Shown here: one piece after another, positions 27,447 to 36,322 of the stretch | Numbering within the stretch: the first letter of the stretch is position 1 | Layout of the letters: every line of letters starts with the position of its first letter | Translations under genes and position numbers: made by a program | The notes under the pieces: generated by a model | Databases searched by the model: none | What the model was told of the DNA's origin: nothing | Seen by the model: only the letters and a program-made list of their open reading frames with translations | Assembly: GCF_042427585.1 (NCBI RefSeq) | Contig: NZ_JBHMFC010000033.1 | Span: forward strand, 33,017 to 97,016 | DNA length: 64,000 nucleotides | Origin: Pseudalgibacter ostreae | GTDB taxonomy: Bacteria; Bacteroidota; Bacteroidia; Flavobacteriales; Flavobacteriaceae | Reading direction: 5' to 3'

Positions 27447-28880
27447 TTATCGCTTTAAAGTAAAATAACCTTTTAGGATTTTTCCAGAAACAAGGGTAAT
27501 GAGATACCAGTAGTCATCAGTATTTAAAAGCTGTCCATTAAAAGTACCATTCCAACCAGAGGAATTTGGATACAATGTTTTTAAAAGTTTTCCATAGCGG
27601 TTGTAGATGGCAATATTTTTAATAGCACCTGCTTGGTCTATAACGTTCCAACTGTCGTGGTTTCCATCATTATTAGGTGTAAAATACTTAGGGATAAAAA
27701 AATCATTAGGGTTCACCAATATATTAAAAGTAGTTTCATTGCTATTACAAGAAGAATTTGCATAAATATAAAGCGTTTGTGAGGTCGTTATGATATCACC
27801 AGCACTCCATGCTTTCCCTTGTCCTTGAGGTTCTGTAAAATACGAGCCATGGACCAAAACAGGTAAGGTATAAGAGGTTTTCACTACAGCGTTATTCAAT
27901 TTATCTACGTTTACAAAGTTTTGGCATTCTTCTGCATGTGTTACAAAATTAAAAAAAGAAGCAGGTAACCATTCATTGCGATGCGCTGAAATAGGATCGG
28001 CCACCACACATTCCAAATCGGGATTTGATGAAAAATCTATAGCATTTAACATATTATTATTTCCGTTTTTTACATTTAAAAAACATAGTGAATTGTAACT
28101 ACAGTTTAAATCCTTTAATAAAAGATGTTTAGATACATCTAATTTTAAAAGCTGATTAAAAGCACAATTTAAGTGTATTAATCCATTGGTATCCAAAGTA
28201 TTTAAACTGGTAATTTTGTTGTTTTTACAGTTTAAAAAAGACAGTTTAGCTAAGCGCTCAATGGCAAGTGTTTTTAAGAGGTTATTGGCACATTCCAAGC
28301 GATTTAAGTCTGTGTTATTCCATAAATCTAAGTTTGTTATTTGGTTATCGCTACACACCAATATGTTTAAGGTTTTATTTTCTGATGTGTTTAAGGTTTT
28401 TAATAGATTATTATCACAAACCAAAGCAATCAAATGTTTGTTTTTTGAAACGTCTATAGATGTCAATTGATTATAAGCACACCACAGGATGTTAAGGTTT
28501 TCATTTTTAGAAACTTCTAGAGTGGTTAATTTATTTGTATTACAGAACAACTGTTTTAGAAACAGGTTATTAGAGGTGTTTAAGCTGGTTAAATTATTGT
28601 TTTCACAGTTTAAAACGGTAAGTGAAGTAAAATTTTCAATTCCTGTTAAATCGGATATATTTTGGTTCGTAACATCTAAATTTTTAATACCGCTAATATT
28701 TGCAGTGGGTACAGAGCCATTAAGAGGGCCGGAATCATAACCTAAATCAATTAAAGCTTGTTCAAAATTAAGGTCTGGAATAGCAGTATTTTGAGAAAAA
28801 CCAGAAAAAAGGCCTAGATTCAAAAACAGAAAAACCAGAACGGTTTTATAATTTATATATGGAAAAATAGTGCAAGCCAT
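27447..28880 (-). CDS. Secreted leucine-rich-repeat protein with T9SS type B sorting domain
   Basis: Surface protein of 477 residues. A signal peptide (ending LGLFSGFSQ) is followed by about ten leucine-rich repeats of 21-22 residues with the pattern LTxLxxSxNxxLxxLxCxxN (for example LTSIDVSKNKHLIALVCDNN), often with an inward Cys. A non-repetitive part follows, and the C-terminus is a gliding-motility/type B CTD (FFIPKYFTPNNDGNHDSWNV, NRYGKLLKTLYP, GWNGTFNGQLLNTDDYWYLI), which directs export by the type IX system. Its start lies three bases after the stop of the OmpA-like gene, so they are made together. Adhesion or ligand binding is likely but not shown. Confidence 0.85.
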   Translation of the reverse strand: MACTIFPYINYKTVLVFLFLNLGLFSGFSQNTAIPDLNFEQALIDLGYDSGPLNGSVPTANISGIKNLDVTNQNISDLTGIENFTSLTVLNCENNNLTSLNTSNNLFLKQLFCNTNKLTTLEVSKNENLNILWCAYNQLTSIDVSKNKHLIALVCDNNLLKTLNTSENKTLNILVCSDNQITNLDLWNNTDLNRLECANNLLKTLAIERLAKLSFLNCKNNKITSLNTLDTNGLIHLNCAFNQLLKLDVSKHLLLKDLNCSYNSLCFLNVKNGNNNMLNAIDFSSNPDLECVVADPISAHRNEWLPASFFNFVTHAEECQNFVNVDKLNNAVVKTSYTLPVLVHGSYFTEPQGQGKAWSAGDIITTSQTLYIYANSSCNSNETTFNILVNPNDFFIPKYFTPNNDGNHDSWNVIDQAGAIKNIAIYNRYGKLLKTLYPNSSGWNGTFNGQLLNTDDYWYLITLVSGKILKGYFTLKR

Positions 28881-28883
28881 ACG

Positions 28884-29741
28884 TTATAGATTCTCATCTT
28901 TTATGTAGGTAATAATCAGTTCCACGCGTCTGTCAAACTTGGGGTCGCCACCTAAAGGGAATTTTCGGCGCATGCCCAAATAGCGCATCCGTTTTTTGTC
29001 AATTCCTTTTTTCTCAAAATAATCGTAAATATATTTGGCGCGTGCTAGGGAGAGGTTGTGTTTTTTTGTTTTTTTATCAACGGCATCGCGAGTATAAGGC
29101 GTACAGCACACATGCCCTTGGATGCTAAAATAAATACCATTACGCTTAACGAGAATATCGGCAATAGCTTCTAAAGTTTTTTTGGATTCTGCTTTAGGAT
29201 AACTATAACCATTGGTAAAGTAAATGTTTTCTAGCGTTAATGTATCGCCCACTTTTAAATCGCCTTTTAAAAGATGGACTGCCGATTTTATATGGTTTTT
29301 AACAACGTGAACATTTTCTGCTCTTATGGGAGTTGGAGGCTTTGGTTTAACAATAATGGATACTTTTCTGTTTTGGCCTCGCGTTTTTAACAGATTTATA
29401 TCTTCTATTTTTTTTAATAAAATCTGTCCTTTTCCATCAACATTAGATATTAAAGCTTCATTTATATCATGATTTGAAAAAATAGATTTTATAGCATCTG
29501 CACGTTGTTGGGAAAGGATTAAGTTATAATTGGCCGCACCAGTATCATCACAAAACCCAAAAATAGAAATAGAAGCAATCTCAAGCGTTTTTAAAGTGGA
29601 AATGAACGTTAGTAAACGATTTTCTTCATAAGAGGCTACTTGATGCTTATCTGTATCAAAATAAACGTCGTGGGTTAATTCCTTTAGTGAAAAAATAAGA
29701 TTACAACAACAACATATTGTAAATACGATTAATTTGTTCAT
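28884..29741 (-). CDS. Protein with two tandem OmpA-like domains
   Basis: Periplasmic or outer-membrane-anchored protein of 285 residues. After a signal with four consecutive cysteines (FTICCCCNLIFS) come two OmpA-like peptidoglycan-binding domains: residues about 25-130 (VYFDTDKHQV, ISIFGFCDDTGAANYNLILS, RGQNRKVSI) and about 165-282 (IYFTNGYSYPKAESKKTL, IQGHVCCTPYTRDAV, NLSLARAKYIYDYFEKKG, KFDRRVEL). The second carries a CC pair where most OmpA domains have GHTD. There is no beta-barrel. It probably tethers a surface complex to the cell wall, possibly involving the LRR protein encoded directly downstream. Confidence 0.8.
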   Translation of the reverse strand: MNKLIVFTICCCCNLIFSLKELTHDVYFDTDKHQVASYEENRLLTFISTLKTLEIASISIFGFCDDTGAANYNLILSQQRADAIKSIFSNHDINEALISNVDGKGQILLKKIEDINLLKTRGQNRKVSIIVKPKPPTPIRAENVHVVKNHIKSAVHLLKGDLKVGDTLTLENIYFTNGYSYPKAESKKTLEAIADILVKRNGIYFSIQGHVCCTPYTRDAVDKKTKKHNLSLARAKYIYDYFEKKGIDKKRMRYLGMRRKFPLGGDPKFDRRVELIITYIKDENL

Positions 29742-29808
29742 TATCAGTAGGCTTAAAATAAGCTTAAAGATACTTTTTAATTAATACGCATACTAAAATT
29801 AGAGTTAT

Positions 29809-31443
29809 TTACCTTAAATAATCGCTGTATGTAGATAGGTTTGATAAAATTTCTGTAGCAACTTTAATATCTGGATTATGGGTTTTATAATAGTGGTACA
29901 AGCCTTCTCTATAAACATAGCGTTTTACTATTTCTTCTGTTAAAAGCGATAATAAATATTCTTTGTTTTCATCTATAATATGCGTTTTCGATTTGCTTAA
30001 ATTAGAAATAAGAACTTTGTAATCTGGGTTTATTGTTTCATCTAAGCCTTCTTTTTTAGCTGTTTCCAATACGTGTTTAAGTGCTTTTTCAGTATCGGTT
30101 TCAAATGAAAAGCCATTTGTTTTTAAATAGTTTTTAAAATCTGAAAAATCGGTATCGGTGAGTTTAAAACTATCGATATTATCAATTTTATGCGTATAAT
30201 AATAGTGTGTAGCAAAATCGAAAATTAAGAAATCGTTGATAATGGCATTTGTAATAGCCGATTTTTTCGAAAGTCTTAAATTTTTATCAGGAAACACGCC
30301 GCCGCCATCAAACACTTTACGTCCATTTTTGGTTTTAAATGCGTTATAATTTTCTTGTTTAATACGCAGGGCTTCTCCTTTTTCATCTTTATGCAGATAA
30401 TCCAAAGCCTGTATACATCTTCCCGAAGGCGTATAATATCTAGAAATGGTTATTTTTATTTGAGTGCCATAGGTTAGTTCTTTAGGGCGTTGTACCAAAC
30501 CTTTTCCAAAACTTCTTGAGCCTACTATAACTGCCCGATCTAAATCTTGAAGTGCGCCAGATACGATTTCGCTTGCAGAAGCACTTCCGCCGTCAATTAA
30601 AACAACTAATGGAATTTCGGTATCAATAGGTTCGTTTTGGGTGTAATACGTTTTATTATATTTTTTAACTTTAGATTTTGTAGTGACCACCAATTGCCCT
30701 TTCGGAACAAATAAATTAACAATATGTATCGCTTCATTAAGTAATCCACCAGGATTGCCCCTTAAATCAAGAATCATACGTTTGGCGCCTTGGGCTTTTA
30801 AATCCCTTAAGGCGTAATTGGTTTCGGAAGCAGCTTTATCATTAAATTTACTTAATACGATATAGCCTGTATTATCATTAACCATGGCAAAGTATGGTAC
30901 GGCATTTATTTCTACTTCGGCCCGATTAATGGTCGCATTTTGTAATGCACCTTGTCTTTTAAACGTGACATCTACAGCACTTCCTGGAGTGCCTTTTAAT
31001 AAGTTACCAGCATCGTCCTTATAATTTTCTATAGAGGTGTTGCCTACTTTAATAATTTCGTCGCCAGCCTTAAGTCCTGCTTTATCGGCAGGATAGCCCT
31101 TGTAGGGCTCAATGATAATCAATTTATCTTTTAAGGTTCTTACACGTGCGCCAATGCCTGTATAATCGCCCGTATTATTAATTCTTGCTGTTTCAACATC
31201 TTGCTCGTTCATAAAATTAGTATAAGGATCTAATTCTTTAAGCATGCTTTTTATAGCGGTGTCCATTAAATCGGCAGGATTGGTCTCGTCTACATAGTTC
31301 ATATTGATTTCTTTAAACAGTGTAGTAAAGATTTCTAATTGCTTGGCAATTTCAAAAAAATCGTTTCTAAAGGCAGTGGTCGTGAAAAATATAGCACAAG
31401 CCAATAGGGGGATGATGATTCGTTTCTTTAATAGATGCTTCAT
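29809..31443 (-). CDS. ctpA: S41-family C-terminal processing peptidase
   Basis: Periplasmic tail-specific serine protease of 544 residues. An N-terminal hydrophobic segment serves as signal or anchor; a PDZ domain (GYPADKAGLKAGDEIIKVG) presents substrate C-termini. The catalytic Ser is in DGGSASASEIVSGALQD and the Lys in VGSRSFGKGLVQRP, both intact. The C-terminal 150 residues extend beyond the protease core, as in other Bacteroidota CtpA proteins. It starts two bases after the rnpA stop, a gene pair common in Flavobacteriia. Confidence 0.92.
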   Translation of the reverse strand: MKHLLKKRIIIPLLACAIFFTTTAFRNDFFEIAKQLEIFTTLFKEINMNYVDETNPADLMDTAIKSMLKELDPYTNFMNEQDVETARINNTGDYTGIGARVRTLKDKLIIIEPYKGYPADKAGLKAGDEIIKVGNTSIENYKDDAGNLLKGTPGSAVDVTFKRQGALQNATINRAEVEINAVPYFAMVNDNTGYIVLSKFNDKAASETNYALRDLKAQGAKRMILDLRGNPGGLLNEAIHIVNLFVPKGQLVVTTKSKVKKYNKTYYTQNEPIDTEIPLVVLIDGGSASASEIVSGALQDLDRAVIVGSRSFGKGLVQRPKELTYGTQIKITISRYYTPSGRCIQALDYLHKDEKGEALRIKQENYNAFKTKNGRKVFDGGGVFPDKNLRLSKKSAITNAIINDFLIFDFATHYYYTHKIDNIDSFKLTDTDFSDFKNYLKTNGFSFETDTEKALKHVLETAKKEGLDETINPDYKVLISNLSKSKTHIIDENKEYLLSLLTEEIVKRYVYREGLYHYYKTHNPDIKVATEILSNLSTYSDYLR

Positions 31444-31445
31444 TT

Positions 31446-31832
31446 TTAATGTGTTTCTGTTTCCGAAACTTTATTTGAAAACTTATTAAACAAGTTTTTC
31501 ATTTTTGTTTCAACATGTTCGAATGTGGGTAACTCTTTACCAATATATAAAACCATAAACGCATATTGGTTTGTTAAATTATCGAAATATACCGCTTTAT
31601 TTAAGCGGTAGGCTTCTCGCATTAAACGTTTTATTCTGTTTCTAGCTACCGCGGTTTTAAATTGGCGCTTACTTACCGAAACCCCTGTTTTAGCAATTAT
31701 ATCATCTTCAAAAGCAGTTTTTATAAAAACCAAGCGCAGAGGATATGCGATAACCGATTGCCCTTCGGCAAACAGTTGGTCTATGAGTTTTTTGCTTTTT
31801 AATTTTTCTTTTGGGCTGAATGTAAATTTCAA
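31446..31832 (-). CDS. rnpA: Ribonuclease P protein component
   Basis: Protein subunit of RNase P, 128 residues, which helps the RNA subunit trim tRNA 5' ends. The conserved basic signature is present (AVARNRIKRLMREAYR) with the N-terminal FSPKEKLKSKKLIDQLF. I use the TTG at 31832 (LKFTFSPKEK), because the ATG at 31877 lies upstream of a perfect -7 promoter element at 31852-31859 and could not be on the transcript. rpmH, the usual neighbour in many bacteria, is not here; ctpA follows instead. Confidence 0.93.
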   Translation of the reverse strand: MKFTFSPKEKLKSKKLIDQLFAEGQSVIAYPLRLVFIKTAFEDDIIAKTGVSVSKRQFKTAVARNRIKRLMREAYRLNKAVYFDNLTNQYAFMVLYIGKELPTFEHVETKMKNLFNKFSNKVSETETH

Positions 31833-31851
31833 GTGGTTTGGTTTAAAAAAC

Positions 31852-31859
31852 CAAAGGTA
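31852..31859 (-). promoter_or_regulatory. -7 promoter element of rnpA-ctpA
   Basis: On the minus strand TACCTTTG matches TAnnTTTG exactly, about 20 bases before the TTG start. It decides the rnpA start. Confidence 0.55.
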
Positions 31860-31937
31860 GTAAAATATAAAAACCACTTTGGGTTTATGTGGCGTTTTGC
31901 ATGTTTTGTTTGGATTTTATTTAGACTTTAAAACGTT

Positions 31938-33020
31938 TTAAATTTTAAAAGATGACATGTCAATATGCATTATCCCATCTTTCAAGTTTACGAGCTCATT
32001 TTTAAAGCCATTATTTTGTAGTAGTTCAATGGCCATTTTACTTCGTATTCCCGATTGGCAATATACCAAAAGTGCTTTATCTTGTGGTATTTCGTGGTGT
32101 CTTTCCGATAGTTCTTGTAATGGAATATGAATGCTTTCGATATGATAAGCATGGCGTTCTTCAAGAGTTCTTACATCTAGGACATTAAAATGTGACGCTT
32201 GGTTTTTATAGGCTTCAAAATGAATGCTTTTTTGAGGGCTTTGTATACCGCAAAACCCGTTGTAATCTTCATGTAAGGCCTTTATTGTAATGGTTTTATT
32301 CTTTTTACAAGTAAAGAGCATATGGGTCATGGACAATGCATTAAAGGTTAATAACTTTCCTGTGAGAACATCACCTATGCCTAAAATAATTTTTAAAACT
32401 TCATTGGCTTGAAAGTTTCCTATTATACCAGGTAATATACCTAAAACCCCTATTTCCGAACAATTGGGAACGTCTTGGGATTTTGGAGGTGTGGGGAATA
32501 AACACCTATAGGTGGGACCCTTTTTAAAGTTGAATACAGAAACTTGGCCTTCAAATTTAAAGATAGACCCAAAAACCACTGGCTTGTTTAATAATACAGC
32601 AGCATCGTTAATTAAATAACGGGTTGGAAAATTATCTGTGCCATCTACAATTATATCATAAGGCTTAAACAGTTTTAAGGCATTTGCTTTAGTTAGTCTT
32701 ATGTTGTATGCACGACATTCCACAAATGGGTTTAGAAGTTGAAGGCGCTTAACAGCGGTTTCCGATTTGCTTTTTCCAATATCGGGATAAGTGTAAAGGA
32801 TTTGGCGCTGTAGGTTGGATTGCTCAATAACATCATTATCAATAACACCTATTTCACCAACTCCTGCAGCGGTTAAATATTGTAAGATAGGGCACCCGAG
32901 TCCGCCAGCGCCAATCACAAGCACTTTGGCTTCTTTTAGCTTTAACTGACCTTCTAAACCAACAGCATCCAGTAATAGGTGCCTACTATAATGTTGTTTT
33001 TCTGCACGTGATAAATTCAT
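31938..33020 (-). CDS. thiF: ThiF/MoeB-like adenylyltransferase with C-terminal rhodanese domain
   Basis: E1-like enzyme of 360 residues that adenylates the C-terminal glycine of ThiS for sulfur transfer. The nucleotide-binding GAGGLGCPILQYLTAAGVG, the Arg in NLQRQILY, and Asp in DGTDNFPTRYLIND are present. A rhodanese-like domain at the C-terminus has the active-site loop VYCQSGIRS and may pass the sulfur itself, as in ThiI- or MOCS3-type fusions. One expected zinc-binding CxxC pair of MoeB is not obvious. The ATG at 33020 (MNLSRAEKQHYSRH) is chosen over 33071, which would overlap thiH and add 17 residues. Last gene of the thi operon. Confidence 0.88.
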   Translation of the reverse strand: MNLSRAEKQHYSRHLLLDAVGLEGQLKLKEAKVLVIGAGGLGCPILQYLTAAGVGEIGVIDNDVIEQSNLQRQILYTYPDIGKSKSETAVKRLQLLNPFVECRAYNIRLTKANALKLFKPYDIIVDGTDNFPTRYLINDAAVLLNKPVVFGSIFKFEGQVSVFNFKKGPTYRCLFPTPPKSQDVPNCSEIGVLGILPGIIGNFQANEVLKIILGIGDVLTGKLLTFNALSMTHMLFTCKKNKTITIKALHEDYNGFCGIQSPQKSIHFEAYKNQASHFNVLDVRTLEERHAYHIESIHIPLQELSERHHEIPQDKALLVYCQSGIRSKMAIELLQNNGFKNELVNLKDGIMHIDMSSFKI

Positions 33021-33030
33021 TTTATAACAT

Positions 33031-34143
33031 TTAAGAATAACTTTTGTCCCAATCTTTCCACACCACTTCATAGCCTTGGGATTGAATCATGTGTTGTATG
33101 GCTTCTGTGCTTCTGTCATCTGAAATTTCAAATTGTTCCAAAGATTGTGGATCTACAGTATAGCCTCCAGGATTGGTTTTAGACTCTGCACTTATGGAGG
33201 TAATACCTAAATTAATGATATGATTTCTAAAGGTTTCACTTTCGCGGGTAGACATAGACAGTTCCACATCTTCATCCAATAAACGGTATGCGCAAATTAA
33301 CTGTACCAGATCGGCATCTGTCATTTCTACTTTTGGTTGTACATCGCCTTGATGCGGCCGTAGTCTTGGAAAAGAAATGGAATATTTTGTTTTCCAATAG
33401 GTTTTCTGTAAATATTTTAAATGCAATGCTGTATAAAAACTATCGACCCTCCAGTCTTCCAGACCAAATAAGGCACCCAATCCAATTTTATGGATGCCTG
33501 CTTTTCCTATGCGATCTGGTGTATCCAAACGGTATTCAAAATTTGATTTTTTTCCTTTGGGATGATGTGTTTTATAAGCGGCTTTATGATAGGTTTCCTG
33601 ATACACCAATACCGCATATAACCCCGCTTCTTTTAAAATTTCATATTCGTTTTGATCAAGAGGTTGCACTTCAATACTGATATTGGAAAAATGATGGCGA
33701 ATTAAACCGATGGCATGTTTTAAATAATCTACCCCTACTGTTCTATTAGCTTCACCTGTAACTAAAAGAATGTGGTCGTAGCCCAGCGCTTTAATATGTG
33801 AGACTTCTTCTAAAATTTCTTTATCGGAAAGTGTTTTTCTTTTTATTTTATTGGTCATGCTAAAACCACAGTACGTACAAATGTTTTGGCACTCGTTAGA
33901 CAGGTACATGGGAATATACATTTGGATAGTATTTCCAAAACGTTTTTTTGTTAGCGCGCGGCTGCGTTGTGCCATCTGTTCAATAAAAGGTTTTGCGGCA
34001 GGCGAAATTAAAACCTTAAAATCGTTTAGTGTGATTTTAGTTTTAGCTAATACGTTTTGGACCTCTGCAGCAGACACCTCATAGATTTCTTTTTCCAGCG
34101 TGTTCCAATCGTATAAATCGAAAGTGTTTTTAAAGTTATTCAT
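33031..34143 (-). CDS. thiH: 2-iminoacetate synthase (tyrosine lyase)
   Basis: Radical SAM enzyme of 370 residues that splits tyrosine into 2-iminoacetate and p-cresol for the thiazole ring of thiamine. The CxxxCxxC iron-sulfur motif is in NECQNICTYCGFS near residue 90, and the C-terminal thiamine-associated region (MSTRESETFRNHIINLGIT) is present. Using ThiH rather than the oxygen-dependent ThiO means the pathway can work at low oxygen. The start overlaps the thiG stop by eight bases, so translation is coupled. Confidence 0.94.
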   Translation of the reverse strand: MNNFKNTFDLYDWNTLEKEIYEVSAAEVQNVLAKTKITLNDFKVLISPAAKPFIEQMAQRSRALTKKRFGNTIQMYIPMYLSNECQNICTYCGFSMTNKIKRKTLSDKEILEEVSHIKALGYDHILLVTGEANRTVGVDYLKHAIGLIRHHFSNISIEVQPLDQNEYEILKEAGLYAVLVYQETYHKAAYKTHHPKGKKSNFEYRLDTPDRIGKAGIHKIGLGALFGLEDWRVDSFYTALHLKYLQKTYWKTKYSISFPRLRPHQGDVQPKVEMTDADLVQLICAYRLLDEDVELSMSTRESETFRNHIINLGITSISAESKTNPGGYTVDPQSLEQFEISDDRSTEAIQHMIQSQGYEVVWKDWDKSYS

Positions 34144-34909
34144 TTAAAAAAGATGTTAAAGGGCTACTGGCTTCAGCATGCTGTTTTACAGGGGCCAGTT
34201 TTGCCAAATAAGCCATTCTACCTGCTTGAACTGCCTTTTTAAAGGCTATAGCCATGTTCGTTGGGTTTTGTGATACGGCAATAGCGGTATTTACTAATAC
34301 GGCATCGGCACCCAATTCCATAGCATAGGCTGCATGGGAAGGTGCGCCAATACCGGCGTCTACTATAACAGGGACATGACTTTGCTCAATAATAATTTCT
34401 AGAAAATCTTTAGTAACGAGCCCTTTGTTACTTCCTATAGGTGCGCCTAAAGGCATTACGCATTGTGCCCCTACATCTTCCAAACGCTTACATAGCACAG
34501 GGTCGGCGTGAATATAAGGCATTACTACAAAACCGAGCTTTACCAAGGCTTCTGTGGCTTTTAGTGTTTCTATAGGGTCTGGCAATAAAAATTTGGGGTC
34601 AGGATGAATTTCTATTTTAACCCAATGGGTACCCAAGGCTTCTCGGGCTAATTGGGCAGCGAAAATGGCTTCTTTAGCGGTTCGTACTCCCGATGTATTG
34701 GGAAGCAAATTAATGTGCTGGTCTTGAAGATGTACCAGAATGTCGTCAGCCTCATTATCCAGTTCTACTCTTTTTAAAGCCACGGTAACAAGTTCACTTT
34801 TTGAAGCCATAAGGGCCTCTCGCATGAGTTTCGAACTGCTAAATTTACCGGTTCCGGTAAATAATCGTGAGGTAAAGGTTTTGTCGGCAAGGGTAAAGGT
34901 GTCCATCAT
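34136..34909 (-). CDS. thiG: Thiazole synthase
   Basis: Enzyme of 257 residues that joins the ThiS thiocarboxylate, 2-iminoacetate and deoxyxylulose phosphate into the thiazole phosphate. A TIM barrel with FTGTGKFSS at the N-terminus, VKIEIHPDPKFLLPDP, PLGAPIGSNKG and VIVDAGIGAPSHAAYAMELG (phosphate binding) is intact. Start codons at 34909 and 34906 both follow the thiE stop at 34912; the longer frame to 34936 would overlap thiE and is not used. Confidence 0.95.
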   Translation of the reverse strand: MMDTFTLADKTFTSRLFTGTGKFSSSKLMREALMASKSELVTVALKRVELDNEADDILVHLQDQHINLLPNTSGVRTAKEAIFAAQLAREALGTHWVKIEIHPDPKFLLPDPIETLKATEALVKLGFVVMPYIHADPVLCKRLEDVGAQCVMPLGAPIGSNKGLVTKDFLEIIIEQSHVPVIVDAGIGAPSHAAYAMELGADAVLVNTAIAVSQNPTNMAIAFKKAVQAGRMAYLAKLAPVKQHAEASSPLTSFLNE

Positions 34910-34911
34910 TT

Positions 34912-35562
34912 TTAATCGTTTTGATTGGGTTTCCAAAGTTGTTCTTGTAATTCAGAACCTTCCAAGAGTTGTTTAAAATCAGTAATTTTATTAAAATCTT
35001 TCGTGAGTTCTCCAGATACAGCAACCCCGTAAACACCTGTTTTTAAAAGTTCGGGGATATCTCGTAATGTAATACCGCCAATAGCTATTATGGGTGTTTC
35101 TGTTTGTAAGATATCCAAGATGGACCGATAGCCTTCCAGTCCTAAAACCGGGCTTAAATGCTCTTTTGTAGTGGTAAACCGAAAAGGGCCTAAACCAATA
35201 TACGATACCGCTTTAGAAATTAAAGTTTGGCATGCTTCTAAAGTATTTGCAGTACCGCCAATGCTTTGCCAAGAATATAAGTGCTTTCTAGCTTCTGTTG
35301 GGCACATATCCTCAAGACCTAAATGTACACCATCTGCTTTTACGGCTTTGGCTATTTTATAATGATCGTTAATAATTAAACGGGTTTGATAATGTTGTGT
35401 AATCGCTCTGGCTTTCTCTGCTGTTTTTAGTAGTGTAGCCTCGTCTAAGTTTTTAAGGCGTAATTGTACAAGTTCTGCCCCCGATGCACAGGCATTTGTA
35501 ATATGCTCTAAGTGTGCTTCGGGCGTATGGCCCTGTGAAATATAATGCAGTTTAGCTATCAT
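34912..35562 (-). CDS. thiE: Thiamine phosphate synthase
   Basis: Enzyme of 216 residues joining HMP pyrophosphate and thiazole phosphate into thiamine phosphate. The barrel carries VQLRLKN, LIINDHYKIAKAVKADGVHLG, YIGLGPFRFTTTKE and IIAIGGIT, which are the pyrophosphate, magnesium and phosphate sites of ThiE. It is the canonical copy of two ThiE-like proteins in this operon. It begins four bases after the thiD stop. Confidence 0.93.
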   Translation of the reverse strand: MIAKLHYISQGHTPEAHLEHITNACASGAELVQLRLKNLDEATLLKTAEKARAITQHYQTRLIINDHYKIAKAVKADGVHLGLEDMCPTEARKHLYSWQSIGGTANTLEACQTLISKAVSYIGLGPFRFTTTKEHLSPVLGLEGYRSILDILQTETPIIAIGGITLRDIPELLKTGVYGVAVSGELTKDFNKITDFKQLLEGSELQEQLWKPNQND

Positions 35563-35566
35563 AATA

Positions 35567-36322
35567 TTATAATTTATAATGTGTTCCCAATAACGAGGTA
35601 TTGGAATTTAAAAAATGTTCTGTATAGTATTTTGCGTGTTTGCAGGCATCTTCTAGTGGTATGCCTAAAGCGAGTTGGCTCGCTAATGCAGAAGCCAATA
35701 CGCAGCCGCTGCCATGTTTTTCTGAAACCTTGCTAACATTAGGTGGGATGTTTATCATCACGATACCGCTATGGTATAAGGCATCCCAGCCTTTTTTATG
35801 TGGCCTATGTCCGCCTTTTAGGTAGATATTTGTGGTTTTGGATATATGATTTAAGGTATCTTGGATATTTTTTTCCGGATATAAATACTGAATTTCATCA
35901 TAATTTGGCGTAATGATATAACAGTGTTTTAAAATAAAATCGAATGGACTTTGATTTTTAGTCGTATGAAAATCAAAACCTGCACTGGCTTTAAAAATGG
36001 GGTCTAAAACAATTTTTATATTAGAATTTAAACGGTGTAGTTTTTCTAAGATGCGCCCTAATGTTTTCCAAGACGGTATAAGTCCAATTTTAACGATATG
36101 GATTTCAAAACGATCAAACAAAGCATCTATTTGCGACAAAATAACCGCTGTATCCATCCAGACACAATGTTTAAAATCTACATCGTTTTGAACCGTAATA
36201 GCAGTACAAACCGACAACCCGTAAAGGCCATGTGCTTCAAAGGTTTTAATATCTGAAGTTAAGCCCGCACCAGCGCTTGGATCGTGTCCTGCTAGGGTTA
36301 ATATATAGGTTTTAGTGTTCAA
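35567..36322 (-). CDS. thiD: Hydroxymethylpyrimidine (phosphate) kinase
   Basis: Ribokinase-like kinase of 251 residues that phosphorylates HMP and HMP phosphate. It has the N-terminal LTLAGHDPSAGAGLTSDIKT, which contains the substrate-binding GHDPSGGAG-type loop, VCTAITVQN, the mid-sequence VLDPIFKASAG, and the catalytic KHGSGCVLASALAS near the C-terminus. The start overlaps the stop of the preceding gene by 11 bases. It has no fused ThiE domain, in contrast with some Bacteroidota. Confidence 0.94.
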   Translation of the reverse strand: MNTKTYILTLAGHDPSAGAGLTSDIKTFEAHGLYGLSVCTAITVQNDVDFKHCVWMDTAVILSQIDALFDRFEIHIVKIGLIPSWKTLGRILEKLHRLNSNIKIVLDPIFKASAGFDFHTTKNQSPFDFILKHCYIITPNYDEIQYLYPEKNIQDTLNHISKTTNIYLKGGHRPHKKGWDALYHSGIVMINIPPNVSKVSEKHGSGCVLASALASQLALGIPLEDACKHAKYYTEHFLNSNTSLLGTHYKL

